Assembly (NCBI RefSeq): GCF_034366625.1 | Contig: NZ_JAXMIH010000024.1 | Span: 1-64,000 of the forward strand | Length of the DNA: 64,000 bases | Direction of reading: 5' to 3' | Origin: Prosthecobacter sp. | Lineage (GTDB): Bacteria; Verrucomicrobiota; Verrucomicrobiia; Verrucomicrobiales; Verrucomicrobiaceae | Shown: positions 25,391 to 34,146 of the stretch, in pieces | Position numbering within the stretch: the stretch's first letter is position 1 | Layout of the letters: each line of letters opens with the position of its first letter | Notes under the pieces: generated by a model | Told to the model about the DNA's origin: nothing | Database searches by the model: none | What the model saw: the letters and a program-made list of their open reading frames with translations, nothing else | Position numbers and translations under genes: made by a program

Positions 25391-26389
25391 TTATTCAGCA
25401 GCGGGTGCTGGTGCGGCTTTTTCTTCCGGCGGTGGTGCCTCGTGATTCTCATCGTGATGATTGTCATCATGAGGCTCCTCATCGTGCTTCTCTTCACGCG
25501 GATCGTGACCTTCCGCGTGCAAGATGTCACTGTGCGCGGTGACGCCTTTGAGGTGAGTCTTGAACTTGCGGTGGCGCTGGCGTTCCGGCAGCGGACTGAT
25601 CTGCATGTTGATGTTTCGGCCGGCCATCCTCGGCTCCTGATCGACATGGCCCATGGTGAGAAGATCTTCCTTAATCTTCTTGGCCAGCAGATGTCCCAGC
25701 TCCTGATGCGCCATCTGGCGGCCGCGAAACTGAAGCTGAATGCGCACCTTGTGGCCTTCGGCCAGGAAGTCCTCGGCATGCGTGATCTTGATCAGGTAGT
25801 CATGCGGGTCGATGCCGATGCGGAACTTCATTTCCTTCACCTTGCCGGCCTTGTGATGCTTGTGGGCCTCCTTCTTGTGCTTCTCCTGGATGTATTTGTA
25901 TTTGCCGTAGTTGACGATCTTGCACACGGGCGGGTCGGCGTTCGGCGCGACTTCCACGAGGTCCAATCCACGCTCTTTGGCGATGCGAATGGCCTGCGAA
26001 GTCGGAATGATGCCCAATTGATGATGCCCATCCTCCTCAACCACCCGCACCTTCGGCGCACGAATGCGCTCGTTCACACGGGTCTGATCCACAAAGCGTC
26101 CGTTCGGCCTGTCACGACCACCGGGGCGATTTTGCCCCCCTGGACGGAACTGGCTGTTGCCACCACCCGCGTAAGCACCTGCGGGGCGCGCAGGCCCTGC
26201 TGGACCCGCTGGACGCGGCGCCGGGCCGGATGGACCCGCTGGACCCGCTGGACCCGCTGGACGCAGCGCCGGGCCTGCTGGGCCTGTTGGACGCAGCGCT
26301 GGCGACGGCGGTGGAACTCCTCCGCCCTGGTTTTGCTGGGGACGCGGCGCGAAATTGCCGCCGCTCAATTGCTGGAATGGATTGCTTAT
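25391..26389 (-). CDS. infC: Translation initiation factor IF-3, with long low-complexity extensions
   Basis: Prevents subunit joining and proofreads the start codon. The IF-3 core starts near NERIRAPKVRVVEEDGHHQLG, has EVAPNADPPVCKIVNYGKYKY, the linker helix, and the C-domain EMKFRIGIDPHDYLIKITHAEDFLAEGHKVR. An N-terminal extension of about 95 residues is rich in Gly-Pro-Ala triplets (collagen-like), and the C-terminus carries a His/Asp/Glu-rich tail. No ATG or GTG is in frame upstream of the core. GGAGG at 26396-26400 lies 6 nt before an in-frame ATA (26387-26389), whereas TTG 26368 has no Shine-Dalgarno. I therefore place the start at AUA, in line with non-AUG infC starts elsewhere. The rpmI-rplT pair that normally follows is absent. 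Confidence 0.92.
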   Translation of the reverse strand: MSNPFQQLSGGNFAPRPQQNQGGGVPPPSPALRPTGPAGPALRPAGPAGPAGPSGPAPRPAGPAGPARPAGAYAGGGNSQFRPGGQNRPGGRDRPNGRFVDQTRVNERIRAPKVRVVEEDGHHQLGIIPTSQAIRIAKERGLDLVEVAPNADPPVCKIVNYGKYKYIQEKHKKEAHKHHKAGKVKEMKFRIGIDPHDYLIKITHAEDFLAEGHKVRIQLQFRGRQMAHQELGHLLAKKIKEDLLTMGHVDQEPRMAGRNINMQISPLPERQRHRKFKTHLKGVTAHSDILHAEGHDPREEKHDEEPHDDNHHDENHEAPPPEEKAAPAPAAE

Positions 26390-26400
26390 GGGATACCTCC
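26387..26400 (-). promoter_or_regulatory. GGAGG ribosome-binding site with AUA initiation codon for infC
   Basis: A consensus GGAGG (26396-26400) is followed after 6 nt by ATA (26387-26389), in frame with infC. Rare start codons on infC are a known autoregulatory device, because IF-3 itself rejects them; AUU is the well-known case. AUA here is inferred from spacing and frame. Confidence 0.65.
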
Positions 26401-26473
26401 GGGTGTGTTCAAAACTCCAGGCCGCCTTGTGGCAACCACCTGGAAAATCATTCGAGAAAAACGCGCTGCAAAC

Positions 26474-26482
26474 ATCATATCA
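26474..26482 (-). promoter_or_regulatory. Possible extended -10 promoter for infC
   Basis: On the minus strand TG-A-TATGAT occupies 26474 to 26482, an extended -10 match 85 nt before the infC start. No good -35 is seen, which extended -10 promoters tolerate. The infC gene might also be read from the aroE promoter. Confidence 0.3.
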
Positions 26483-26687
26483 GCACGGACTCGATTCCGA
26501 CATGCACGCGTCTGCTGTCTCCCGATCATGCGGGGTGGGTGGACGCGACAAAGAAAAAATCATGCAGGGAAAGTCAGAAAGGAAAGCGCTTACAGAAAGA
26601 CGCTGGCGGAGCCAAGGACTCAAACGCCGTTCATAGGTAACGACTTTCACGACATTGAGCAAGCCGATTTATTGCCGCCCAGCGTGC

Positions 26688-26966
26688 CTAGTGGTCCTTG
26701 CCACAGACACGGCACATGAAGCGGTTGCCCCTGTCGGGGATCTCGTAGCTCTTCCCGCCGCAGAACGGACAGGCCACCGAAATGCAATTTCTCACAAACC
26801 AACGTGTCGCCATGGCAACAGCCACCCCCCCTACCAGCATCATTACCAGCGGCGGGAGGCGGTGAAATTCCAACCAGTTCCAAATCAGGTAAATGAACCC
26901 ACAATAGAACGCGCCCATGAGAACGGGTCCAAAAAAGCTAAGGGCAAAATGCTGTGAGGAGGTCAT
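26688..26966 (-). CDS. Small membrane protein with a C-terminal zinc ribbon
   Basis: A 92-residue protein with two hydrophobic helices (about 10 to 30 and 37 to 55) followed by a cytoplasmic zinc-ribbon signature: CPFCGG, then 13 residues, then CRVCGKDH. The family is not recognised. It lies 19 nt after aroE and about 300 nt before the infC start, same strand. Paired CxxC motifs point to a structural zinc site. The role is unknown. Confidence 0.75.
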   Translation of the reverse strand: MTSSQHFALSFFGPVLMGAFYCGFIYLIWNWLEFHRLPPLVMMLVGGVAVAMATRWFVRNCISVACPFCGGKSYEIPDRGNRFMCRVCGKDH

Positions 26967-26985
26967 GCGGGAGGCGTAGTAATCT

Positions 26986-27900
26986 TCACGTCATCACAGC
27001 ATTGCGCAAGCCTTCACGCATCTCTTCCAGCGGTGCAGGCCGCTCAAACCAGTGCTCAAACGAGATCGCACCCTGATGCAGCAGCAGCGTGAGACCGTCC
27101 ACCACCTTCGCACCTGCCCGTTTCGCATCTGTCAGCAGCGGCGTTTCACCACCGGCGCGGTAAACCATGTCAAACACGAGATGTCGGGCTTGCAGCGCCT
27201 CCGCAGGCAGGAGTTTAGTGTCGCCGGACTTCATGCCAAGCGAGGTCGCATTCACGACAAGATCAATTCCCGCCATTTCCGCTGCCACGGCCTCATCCGT
27301 CCATGGAATCACCTTCACCTCCGCTTTCGGTGAGAATTTAGCCACCTCCGCCGCCAGAGCCTCCGCTTTCGCTGCGGTGCGATTCGCCAAAACAAGCCTC
27401 GGACACTGCTCCAAAGCGCTCTGCACCGCCACCGCACGTCCCGCGCCGCCACCAGCACCGAGAATCAGCACGCGCAGATCCTTCACCTCGACTCCGAACA
27501 CCTCCTTCACGCTCCGCAAAAAGCCCGGTCCGTCACTATTGTAGCCATACAGTTTGCCATCGCGAATCGCCAGTGTGTTAACCGCACCGAGCTGCCGTGC
27601 CAGCGGATCGAGCACGTCCACGGCATCCAGCGCCTCGAACTTGTGCGGGATGGTGATGTTCACGCCGAGGAAGCCACACGCCGCGAACTGCCGGAAAGCC
27701 TCCGCCACCTGCCCCACTGGCACTTGCACACGAATGTACTGCGCCTCAATGCCACAGGCCTTCAGCGCCGGATTGTGCATCTGCGGGCTACGAGAATGCG
27801 CAATCGGGTCGCCTATAACCGCCAGCCGCGCAGGCGGCGTGAAGCGCTCAGCCACCGCGTTCCAGTGCATCAAATCATCAAACGATAAAAAATCTCCCAC
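26986..27900 (-). CDS. aroE: Shikimate dehydrogenase
   Basis: Reduces 3-dehydroshikimate with NADPH in aromatic amino acid synthesis. The 304-residue protein has the substrate motif VIGDPIAHSRSPQMHN, the catalytic lysine in GVNITIPHKFEAL, the aspartate in GYNSDGPGFLRS and the nucleotide loop ILGAGGGAGRAVAVQ with NRTAAKAEAL. The start is GTG 27900; the N-terminus is about 25 residues longer than usual and an inner ATG at residue 11 is possible. Confidence 0.96.
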   Translation of the reverse strand: MGDFLSFDDLMHWNAVAERFTPPARLAVIGDPIAHSRSPQMHNPALKACGIEAQYIRVQVPVGQVAEAFRQFAACGFLGVNITIPHKFEALDAVDVLDPLARQLGAVNTLAIRDGKLYGYNSDGPGFLRSVKEVFGVEVKDLRVLILGAGGGAGRAVAVQSALEQCPRLVLANRTAAKAEALAAEVAKFSPKAEVKVIPWTDEAVAAEMAGIDLVVNATSLGMKSGDTKLLPAEALQARHLVFDMVYRAGGETPLLTDAKRAGAKVVDGLTLLLHQGAISFEHWFERPAPLEEMREGLRNAVMT

Positions 27901-28023
27901 ACCCCAGCCATCGCCACAGATGCTCTTCCTGTCAAAGTTCCCGCCGCAATTTTACCGCTCGACATCTCGTTTGATCCGCGCAGCAATCATCGCCTCGCAA
28001 AACCTGCCTCTGTCATTCCAACC

Positions 28024-28887
28024 ATGAAACTCCTCTTCCCTCTCGCCACCCTCGCGCTCGCCACTGGCCTCTTCCTCGCCCAGGCCGCCGACTCTGCCGT
28101 CAAGCCACTCCGCGTTTTGATCGTCGCTGGTGGTTGCTGCCATGAGTATGACAAGCAGCCCATGGCACTCAAAGAAGGCATCGAGTCTCGCATCAACGCC
28201 ATTGTGGACATTGCCTACAACCCCGACAAGAGCACCAAGGCCACCTTTGAAATCTACAAGGCAAAAGACTGGGACAAGGATTTCGACGTCATCATCCACG
28301 ACGAATGCAGCGCCGATGTCACCGATCCTGCCTACGTCGGTGCCATTCTCGGCGCGCACAAAGCCGGCAAGCCCGCCGTCAATCTCCACTGCGCCATGCA
28401 CAGCTACCGCTGGGGCAATTTCCGCGAGCCGGTGAAGGCCGGTGCCGACAACGCTGGCTGGTATGAAATGCTCGGCCTCCAGTCCACCGGCCACGGCCCG
28501 CAGCAGCCCATCTCCATCACCTTCACCGACAAAACGCACCCCATCACCCAGGGCCTCGAAAACTGGACCACCATCAACGAAGAACTCTACAACAACATCC
28601 AGGTCCTCACCGGCAAACCTCTGGCCTCTGGCATCCAAATCGTCCCGCCCAAGGCCAAAAAAGGCGAAACACTGCCTCCCGACGCCAAAGCCACCGAAGC
28701 CACTGCCGTCGTCGCCTGGACCAACGAATACGGCCCGAATAAGACCAAGATCTTCTCCACCACCATCGGCCACAACACCGCCACCGTCGGCGACGCCCGC
28801 TACCTCGACCTCATCACCCGCGGCATCCTCTGGACCACCGGCCACATCAACGAAAACGGCCAGGCGGCCCCCGGATACGGCAAGTGA
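28024..28887 (+). CDS. ThuA-domain exported protein
   Basis: A 287-residue protein with a signal peptide (MKLLFPLATLALATGLFLAQA) and a ThuA-like, glutamine-amidotransferase-like fold: VLIVAGGCCHEYDKQPMALKEG, FDVIIHDECSADV, GKPAVNLHCAMHSYRWG and FTDKTHPITQGLENW. ThuA domains are common in PVC and Bacteroidota carbohydrate loci and have been linked to disaccharide utilisation, but the exact reaction of exported members is unknown. It is followed by a good rho-independent terminator, so it is likely monocistronic. Confidence 0.9.
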   Translation: MKLLFPLATLALATGLFLAQAADSAVKPLRVLIVAGGCCHEYDKQPMALKEGIESRINAIVDIAYNPDKSTKATFEIYKAKDWDKDFDVIIHDECSADVTDPAYVGAILGAHKAGKPAVNLHCAMHSYRWGNFREPVKAGADNAGWYEMLGLQSTGHGPQQPISITFTDKTHPITQGLENWTTINEELYNNIQVLTGKPLASGIQIVPPKAKKGETLPPDAKATEATAVVAWTNEYGPNKTKIFSTTIGHNTATVGDARYLDLITRGILWTTGHINENGQAAPGYGK

Positions 28888-28928
28888 GTTTGCCGTTCAT
28901 GCTCCGGCATGACTCCATCCATCTCGCG

Positions 28929-28959
28929 AATGCCCGGCGGTAACACCTCCGGGCATTTT
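28929..28959 (+). terminator. Rho-independent terminator after the ThuA gene
   Basis: AATGCCCGG (28929-28937) pairs with CCGGGCATT (28949-28957) around an 11-nt loop and is followed by T-rich sequence (TTTTGCATTTTT). Correct orientation for the gene ending at 28887. Confidence 0.75.
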
Positions 28960-29003
28960 GCATTTTTCATCCTGTAATTCTCAATTTCCAACCTCCAGCC
29001 ACG
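28955..29003 (+). repeat. Heptamer tract H, 5' of the repeat-peroxiredoxin gene
   Basis: Seven successive 7-nt units begin with A in phase: ATTTTGC, ATTTTTC, ATCCTGT, AATTCTC, AATTTCC, AACCTCC, AGCCACG. The tract starts inside the 3' side of the preceding terminator and ends 16 nt before ATG 29020. It is more degenerate than the other tracts. Confidence 0.5.
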
Positions 29004-29019
29004 TTCTTTGAGTCTGCTC

Positions 29020-31281
29020 ATGCGCCCGTTCCTTCCTCTCGCCCTCCTCCTCGCACTCCCGCTTCACGCCGACGAACTTCCCGGCCACTCCGCGCATGGC
29101 GAAGCCTTCAACGAAGGCCCGCGTCAAGCCGCCGTGCTCATTCCAGGCTGCGGCGACGCCGTCAAATTCCCCATCAGCTCCAAAAAGCCCGACGCGCAGA
29201 CTTTCTTCACGCAGGGCGTCGGCCAGCTTCATGGCTTCTGGTATTACGAAGCTGAGCGCTCCTTCCGTCAGGTCGCCGCCATTGATCCAGACTGCGCCAT
29301 GGCCTACTGGGGAATGTCCATGGCCAACGTGAACAACGAAAAACGCGCCCGCGCCTTCATCAAGAAAGCCACGCCACTCAAAGCCAAAGCCACCCCACGC
29401 GAGCAGAAGTGGATCACCGTCCTCGAAACCCTCTACCGTGAAGGCGACGACAAGCGCGACAAAAAACAGCGCAGCCTCGACTGCATCAAAGACTTCGAAA
29501 CCCTCGTCCAAGACGACCCGAAAGACATCGAAGCCAAAGCTTTCCTCGTCTGGCGCATCTGGTTTTCCCGCACCGAGGCTCCCATCTCCAGCAATCAAGC
29601 CGTCGATGCCCTGCTCGATCAAATCTTCGCCGCAGTTCCCAATCATCCCGCGCATCACTACCGCATCCATCTGTGGGATCAGAGCAAACCCATTCTCGCC
29701 CTGAAGTCCGGTGCGCAATGTGGTCAGGCAGCACCCGGCATCGCCCACATGTGGCACATGCCCGGCCACACCTTCTCCAAATTGAAGCGTCCCGATGACG
29801 CCGCCTGGCAGCAGGAGGCCAGCACCCGCGTCGATCACGCCTACATGATCCGCCAGTTCGTCCTCCCCGATCAAATTCACAACTACGCCCACAACGAGGA
29901 GTGGCTCATCCGCACCTACAACGACCTCGGTCGCGCCAAAGATGCCATCGGCCTCGCGCACAGCCTCATCGGCAATCCACGTCACCCGAGCTACAACACC
30001 CTCGACAAACAAACCACTTCCGCCAGCTACGGCCGCACCCGCTTGATCGAGACCCTGATCAAATGGGAACTCTGGGACGACTTGAAAACCTTCACCTCCC
30101 CCCCCGTCGGTCATCCCGCTCACGACATCACCCGTCTCCGCGCCCAAGGCCTCGCCGCGTATCATCAAAACGACACCAAGCTGCTCGCCGAGTCACTCAA
30201 GGCTCTCGAAGCCGTCAAAACCGATCAAAAACTCGTCAACATCGACACCAGCAAGCTCAAACCCAAAAAGGCAGACTCGTCCGACAAGTCAGAAAAATCC
30301 GACCCGAAGAAGAAAAGCGACAAGCCCGCCGAAAAACCCGAGGTCAAAGCGAAAAACAACGCCCTCACCGAATTGAAGGCCATCACTGCCCTCCTCGACA
30401 GCAAATTGCCCAAGACCGACAAAACCAAACTCCTCGACGCCATCAAAGACACCGACGTCCCCAAAGACCGCCTCGCCCGTTACTGGCTCAAGCTCGACGA
30501 CAAAACCAAAGCCGCCGACCTCACCAAGAACTTCACCCAAGACCTTGTCGGCCTCGCCACCAAAACTGAAGTCCTTCTCGCCTGCGGCAAAACCGACGAA
30601 GCCAAAAAGGCTTTCGAGGAAACCCGCAAACAGGCTTTCGCGATGGATCGCAACCTTCCCATCGCCAAACGCTTCGACGCACTCGCCAAAACCTTCGCCA
30701 TCAGCGGAGACTGGCCTGCGCCCGCACCAAAACGCACCGACAGCGGCATCCGCCCTCCGATCGAATCACTCGGCCCAGTCCACTGGCACGCGCCCGATGC
30801 TCCCACTTTCGAAGCCCTCACGCTCGACAACAAACCCGTGAAAAGCACCGACTACAGCTCGAAAAAGCCGACGCTGTTCATGTTCTACCTCGGCCACGAA
30901 TGCGGCCACTGCGTCGAGCAGATCCAGGCTTTCTCCAAAGCCGCCGCCGACTTCGACAAAGCCGGCATCCAGCTTGTCGCCGTCACTCTGGAGCCCACGC
31001 AGGTCGCTGGAAAAATCCGCGAGAAACTCGCCCTCAAAAAGGACCAGCCACTCCCCTTCCCCATCCTGTGCGACAGCAGCCTCGAAGCTTTCAAAAAAGT
31101 CCGCGCCTACGACGATTTCGAAAAGGAAACTCTCCACGCCACCCTGCTGATCGACCCATCCAACAAACTCCGCTGGCTCGACATCAGTTGGCAGCCCTTC
31201 ACCGACGCCAAGTTTGCCTTGGAGGAGTCCAAGCGCCTGCTCCAGCTCAATACGCCCGTGATAACTCAAGCCAGCGAGTAA
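29020..31281 (+). CDS. Exported TPR-like protein fused to a C-terminal peroxiredoxin/thioredoxin domain
   Basis: ATG 29020 gives a 753-residue protein with a signal peptide (MRPFLPLALLLALPLHA). The N-terminal half has helical repeats (VGQLHGFWYYEAERSFRQVAAIDPDCAMAYWG, and related helices over about 50 to 400) typical of TPR-type proteins. A Lys/Asp/Ser-rich linker lies near 415 to 450. From about 590 on there is an AhpC/TSA-type fold with a CGHC redox motif (near 627), a cis-proline region (ETLHATLLIDPSNKLRWLD) and a C-terminal helix. A TTG 4 codons upstream is less likely. Probably periplasmic thiol chemistry tethered to a scaffold; the partner is unknown. Confidence 0.88.
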   Translation: MRPFLPLALLLALPLHADELPGHSAHGEAFNEGPRQAAVLIPGCGDAVKFPISSKKPDAQTFFTQGVGQLHGFWYYEAERSFRQVAAIDPDCAMAYWGMSMANVNNEKRARAFIKKATPLKAKATPREQKWITVLETLYREGDDKRDKKQRSLDCIKDFETLVQDDPKDIEAKAFLVWRIWFSRTEAPISSNQAVDALLDQIFAAVPNHPAHHYRIHLWDQSKPILALKSGAQCGQAAPGIAHMWHMPGHTFSKLKRPDDAAWQQEASTRVDHAYMIRQFVLPDQIHNYAHNEEWLIRTYNDLGRAKDAIGLAHSLIGNPRHPSYNTLDKQTTSASYGRTRLIETLIKWELWDDLKTFTSPPVGHPAHDITRLRAQGLAAYHQNDTKLLAESLKALEAVKTDQKLVNIDTSKLKPKKADSSDKSEKSDPKKKSDKPAEKPEVKAKNNALTELKAITALLDSKLPKTDKTKLLDAIKDTDVPKDRLARYWLKLDDKTKAADLTKNFTQDLVGLATKTEVLLACGKTDEAKKAFEETRKQAFAMDRNLPIAKRFDALAKTFAISGDWPAPAPKRTDSGIRPPIESLGPVHWHAPDAPTFEALTLDNKPVKSTDYSSKKPTLFMFYLGHECGHCVEQIQAFSKAAADFDKAGIQLVAVTLEPTQVAGKIREKLALKKDQPLPFPILCDSSLEAFKKVRAYDDFEKETLHATLLIDPSNKLRWLDISWQPFTDAKFALEESKRLLQLNTPVITQASE

Positions 31282-31353
31282 ATCAGCCCGCGGATTTATC
31301 GTTTTCCCCATCGGTGGCGTTGCCGTTCGGACGATCCTCCGCTAAAGAGCAGC

Positions 31354-32604
31354 ATGATGTTCTCTCGCGGCTTTCTTCGCATCGTGTCGGCCTTTACGGC
31401 GCTCATTCTCGTCTCCTGCCAGATGCCTGCGCCGCAGGTGTATCAGCCCCAGGCGGCACAAGTCGGACCGTTCATGCTCGGGGTCGATGTCCTGGCCTCA
31501 CGCGGCTTTGATTTGATCCGTGGCAAGCGTGTCGGCCTTATCACCAACCACACCAGCTTAACGGGCCGTGGCGAACGCACGCGCACTGTCATGCAGCGGG
31601 CACTGGGCAGCAATCTCACCGCGCTCTATGCCCCCGAGCATGGCATCGACGGCACCATCGGTGCTGGCATCCATGTCAGCACCCGTCGCGACAGTGTGAC
31701 CGGTCTCACGGTCTATTCGCTCTATGGCCCGACTCGCAAACCAACGCCTGCGATGCTCGCGCCCATCGACGTGCTCGTCTTTGACCTCCAGGACATTGGC
31801 TGCCGCAGTTACACCTACATCAGCACCATGATCGTGGCGATGGAGGCCGCCGCAGAGAACGGCAAACAGTTCGTCGTGCTTGATCGCCCGAATCCCATGG
31901 GCGGCTGGCGTGTCGAAGGTCCGCCGCTGGAATCGAAATGGAAATCCTTCGTCGGCCAGATTCCCGTTCCTTACGTTCATGGCATGACCGCCGGCGAACT
32001 CGCCATGATGGCCTGCTCGCGCGGCTGGGTCTCGCGTGTTCCGCGTCTCGATGTCGTCAAAATGCAAGGCTGGCACCGTGGCATGGTCTGGCAGGATACC
32101 GGGCTGCGCTGGCATCCCACCTCGCCCAACATCCCGCACGCCACCTCCCCCTTCTACTACGTCACCACCGGCATTCTCGGCGGAGCCACCTCCGTGGACA
32201 TTGGCATCGGCACCGAGAATCCCTTCGGCTACGCCGGTGGCAGCGGCGTCAATCCCAATGCCCTGCTCGCCTACTGCCAGCGCCTCAACACTCCAGGTGT
32301 CAGTTTCGCACCTTATTCCAAGAACGACTTCGGTGGGGTCCGCCTCAGTATTAACCCCCGAGCCACCGCGGACCTCACCGCGCTGGACGTTCTGCTTCTC
32401 GCTGAAATCAACCGCCTCAGCGGCGGCAAAGTCGTCGGCCGCATGAGCGGATCCAAGCTGAACCTGTTCAACAAGGTTTATGGCAGCGAATCGCTCTACA
32501 GCGACCTTCGTCGTGGCGTCCCCGCCATGAGCATCGTTTCCCGCTGGCAGGGTTATAACCAGAGCTTCCGCTCGCAAAGGCAGCGTTTCCTGCTTTATCC
32601 TTGA
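31354..32604 (+). CDS. DUF1343 lipoprotein, NamZ-like exo-beta-N-acetylmuramidase
   Basis: A 416-residue protein with a lipobox (ALILVSC, Cys near residue 22). The DUF1343 core is clear: GKRVGLITNHTSLTGRG, LYAPEHGIDG, VYSLYGPTRKPTPAML, VLVFDLQDIGCRSYTYISTM, DRPNPMGG and GIGTENPFGYAGG. Characterised members (NamZ, GH171) release N-acetylmuramic acid from peptidoglycan fragments. The context suggests cell-wall recycling outside the inner membrane. It ends 9 nt before rsfS. Confidence 0.9.
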   Translation: MMFSRGFLRIVSAFTALILVSCQMPAPQVYQPQAAQVGPFMLGVDVLASRGFDLIRGKRVGLITNHTSLTGRGERTRTVMQRALGSNLTALYAPEHGIDGTIGAGIHVSTRRDSVTGLTVYSLYGPTRKPTPAMLAPIDVLVFDLQDIGCRSYTYISTMIVAMEAAAENGKQFVVLDRPNPMGGWRVEGPPLESKWKSFVGQIPVPYVHGMTAGELAMMACSRGWVSRVPRLDVVKMQGWHRGMVWQDTGLRWHPTSPNIPHATSPFYYVTTGILGGATSVDIGIGTENPFGYAGGSGVNPNALLAYCQRLNTPGVSFAPYSKNDFGGVRLSINPRATADLTALDVLLLAEINRLSGGKVVGRMSGSKLNLFNKVYGSESLYSDLRRGVPAMSIVSRWQGYNQSFRSQRQRFLLYP

Positions 32605-32612
32605 TTCTAACC

Positions 32613-33065
32613 ATGGAAGATCTCGAACTCGCCCGCGCCTGCGCCCTTTACGCCGATGACAAAAAAGCGGAGGACATCCGCATCCTCGACCTGCGCGGCC
32701 TCAGCCCCATCTGCGACTACTTTGTGCTCGTGACCGCCACATCCACGCCGCAGTTGCGTGCCGTGCGCGATGAAATCATCGAGCGCATGAAGGACGAACA
32801 CGACACGCCGCCCGACGTGAAGGACGGCAACTTCGAGAGCCAGTGGATCATCCTCGTCTATGGCAACGTCATGGTGCATGTGCTCACGCCTGAAAAGCGC
32901 GAGTTCTACGCCCTCGAAGAACTCTGGGGCGATGCGCCTGAGCTTGCTCTGACCTTGGAAGAACCAAAACAGGAGCCGAAACCCGTGGTCAAGAAAGCCG
33001 CCGTGAAGAAAGTCGCGGCCAAGAAAGCCCCGGCAAAACGCGCGACGAAGAAGAAGGCAGACTGA
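32613..33065 (+). CDS. rsfS: Ribosomal silencing factor RsfS
   Basis: Binds L14 and blocks subunit joining during starvation. The 150-residue protein has the RsfS core (ALYADDKKAEDIRILDLRGLSPICDYFVLVTATS, then WIILVYGNVMVHVLTPEKREFYALEELWGDA) over residues about 10 to 110. A basic tail of about 35 residues repeats KKAAVKKVAAKK-like units, unlike the short E. coli protein. ATG 32613 is chosen over TTG 32601, which overlaps the previous stop. Confidence 0.94.
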   Translation: MEDLELARACALYADDKKAEDIRILDLRGLSPICDYFVLVTATSTPQLRAVRDEIIERMKDEHDTPPDVKDGNFESQWIILVYGNVMVHVLTPEKREFYALEELWGDAPELALTLEEPKQEPKPVVKKAAVKKVAAKKAPAKRATKKKAD

Positions 33066-33108
33066 TTTTCTTCTCGTCATCCGTCACTGACTTCGCTACA
33101 CAGCAGGC

Positions 33109-34146
33109 ATGAACGTCCGTGTCCTGCTCGTCATTGTCTCCTGCACCCTGAGCGTCATCACCGGCCTCGTCATTGCACGCGGCGGCGTTGGCGTCACAGC
33201 AGTGCGACAGCGCCCCCTCATCGGCCTGTCGATGGACACACTCAAAGAGGAACGCTGGCAGATTGACCGCGATTTGTTCACCGCCGCCGCTCAAGCCGCC
33301 GGAGCGGACGTTTTGGTGCAATCCGCCAACAGCAACGATGTGGTCCAGCTCCAGAACATCGAGAGCCTCATCACACAGAAGGTCGATGTGCTCGTCATCA
33401 TCCCCAAAGATGCCGCCGCCATGGCCAAAGGCGTCGAACTCGCCCATCAGGCCGGCATTCCGGTGCTTTCGTATGATCGCCTCATCACCGGCTGTGATCT
33501 CGATTTGTATCTGACCTTCGACAACGTCAAAGTCGGCGAGTTGCAGGCCAAGTTCCTCGCGGATCGCATCCCTCCCAGCGGCAAGCTGCGCCTCATCCGC
33601 ATCTACGGCGCGAAGACCGACAACAACGCCAAGCTCTTCAAACAAGGACAGGACAACATCCTCCAACCCTTGATCGCCGCAGGCAAAGTCGAGGTGATGT
33701 TTGAAGACTGGACCGAAGACTGGAAGCCCGAGAATGCCAAGAAGATCACCAACGCCGCCATCACCAAGATCGGCCAAAATTTCGACGCCATCCTCGCCAG
33801 CAACGACGGCACCGCCGGTGGGGCCATTCAAGCGCTCACCGAAGAAGGCCTCGCCGGAAAAATCATCGTCACCGGCCAGGACGCCGATCTCGCCGCCTGC
33901 CAGCGCATCGCGCGTGGAACGCAGGCCATGACCGTGTACAAACCCATCCAAAGCATCGCCACCAAAGCCGCCGAACTCGCCCTCAAACTCGCCCGCCGCC
34001 AGCCCATCGTCGCCCGCGACGCCGTTTCCAACGGCAAAATCGACGTCCCATCCGTCCTGCTCGAAATCACCTCTGTCACGAAGGAAAACCTGCGTGAAAC
34101 AGTCATCAAGGACGGCTTCCGCAAAGAAAGCGACGTGTTCCAATGA
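33109..34146 (+). CDS. ABC sugar-binding protein, xylose type
   Basis: A 345-residue periplasmic-binding-protein-like I fold close to XylF. The N-terminus is a hydrophobic export signal (MNVRVLLVIVSCTLSVITGL). Core motifs are PLIGLSMDTLKEERWQIDRDLF, NSNDVVQLQNIESLITQKVDVLVIIPKDA, GIPVLSYDRLI, ASNDGTAGGAIQALTEEGL and VTGQDADLAACQRIARGTQAMTVYKPI. It overlaps the ATPase gene downstream by 4 nt (ATGA). No permease gene follows. The true sugar is unknown. Confidence 0.92.
   Translation: MNVRVLLVIVSCTLSVITGLVIARGGVGVTAVRQRPLIGLSMDTLKEERWQIDRDLFTAAAQAAGADVLVQSANSNDVVQLQNIESLITQKVDVLVIIPKDAAAMAKGVELAHQAGIPVLSYDRLITGCDLDLYLTFDNVKVGELQAKFLADRIPPSGKLRLIRIYGAKTDNNAKLFKQGQDNILQPLIAAGKVEVMFEDWTEDWKPENAKKITNAAITKIGQNFDAILASNDGTAGGAIQALTEEGLAGKIIVTGQDADLAACQRIARGTQAMTVYKPIQSIATKAAELALKLARRQPIVARDAVSNGKIDVPSVLLEITSVTKENLRETVIKDGFRKESDVFQ

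Noticed and set aside
26180-26300. Possible CRISPR or minisatellite array
   Set aside because: The repeats are short codon-level repeats encoding the Gly-Pro-Ala stretch of IF-3; no spacers and coding frame maintained.
26366-26368. TTG start for infC
   Set aside because: No Shine-Dalgarno at usable distance, while GGAGG fits the ATA 21 nt upstream. Not fully excluded.
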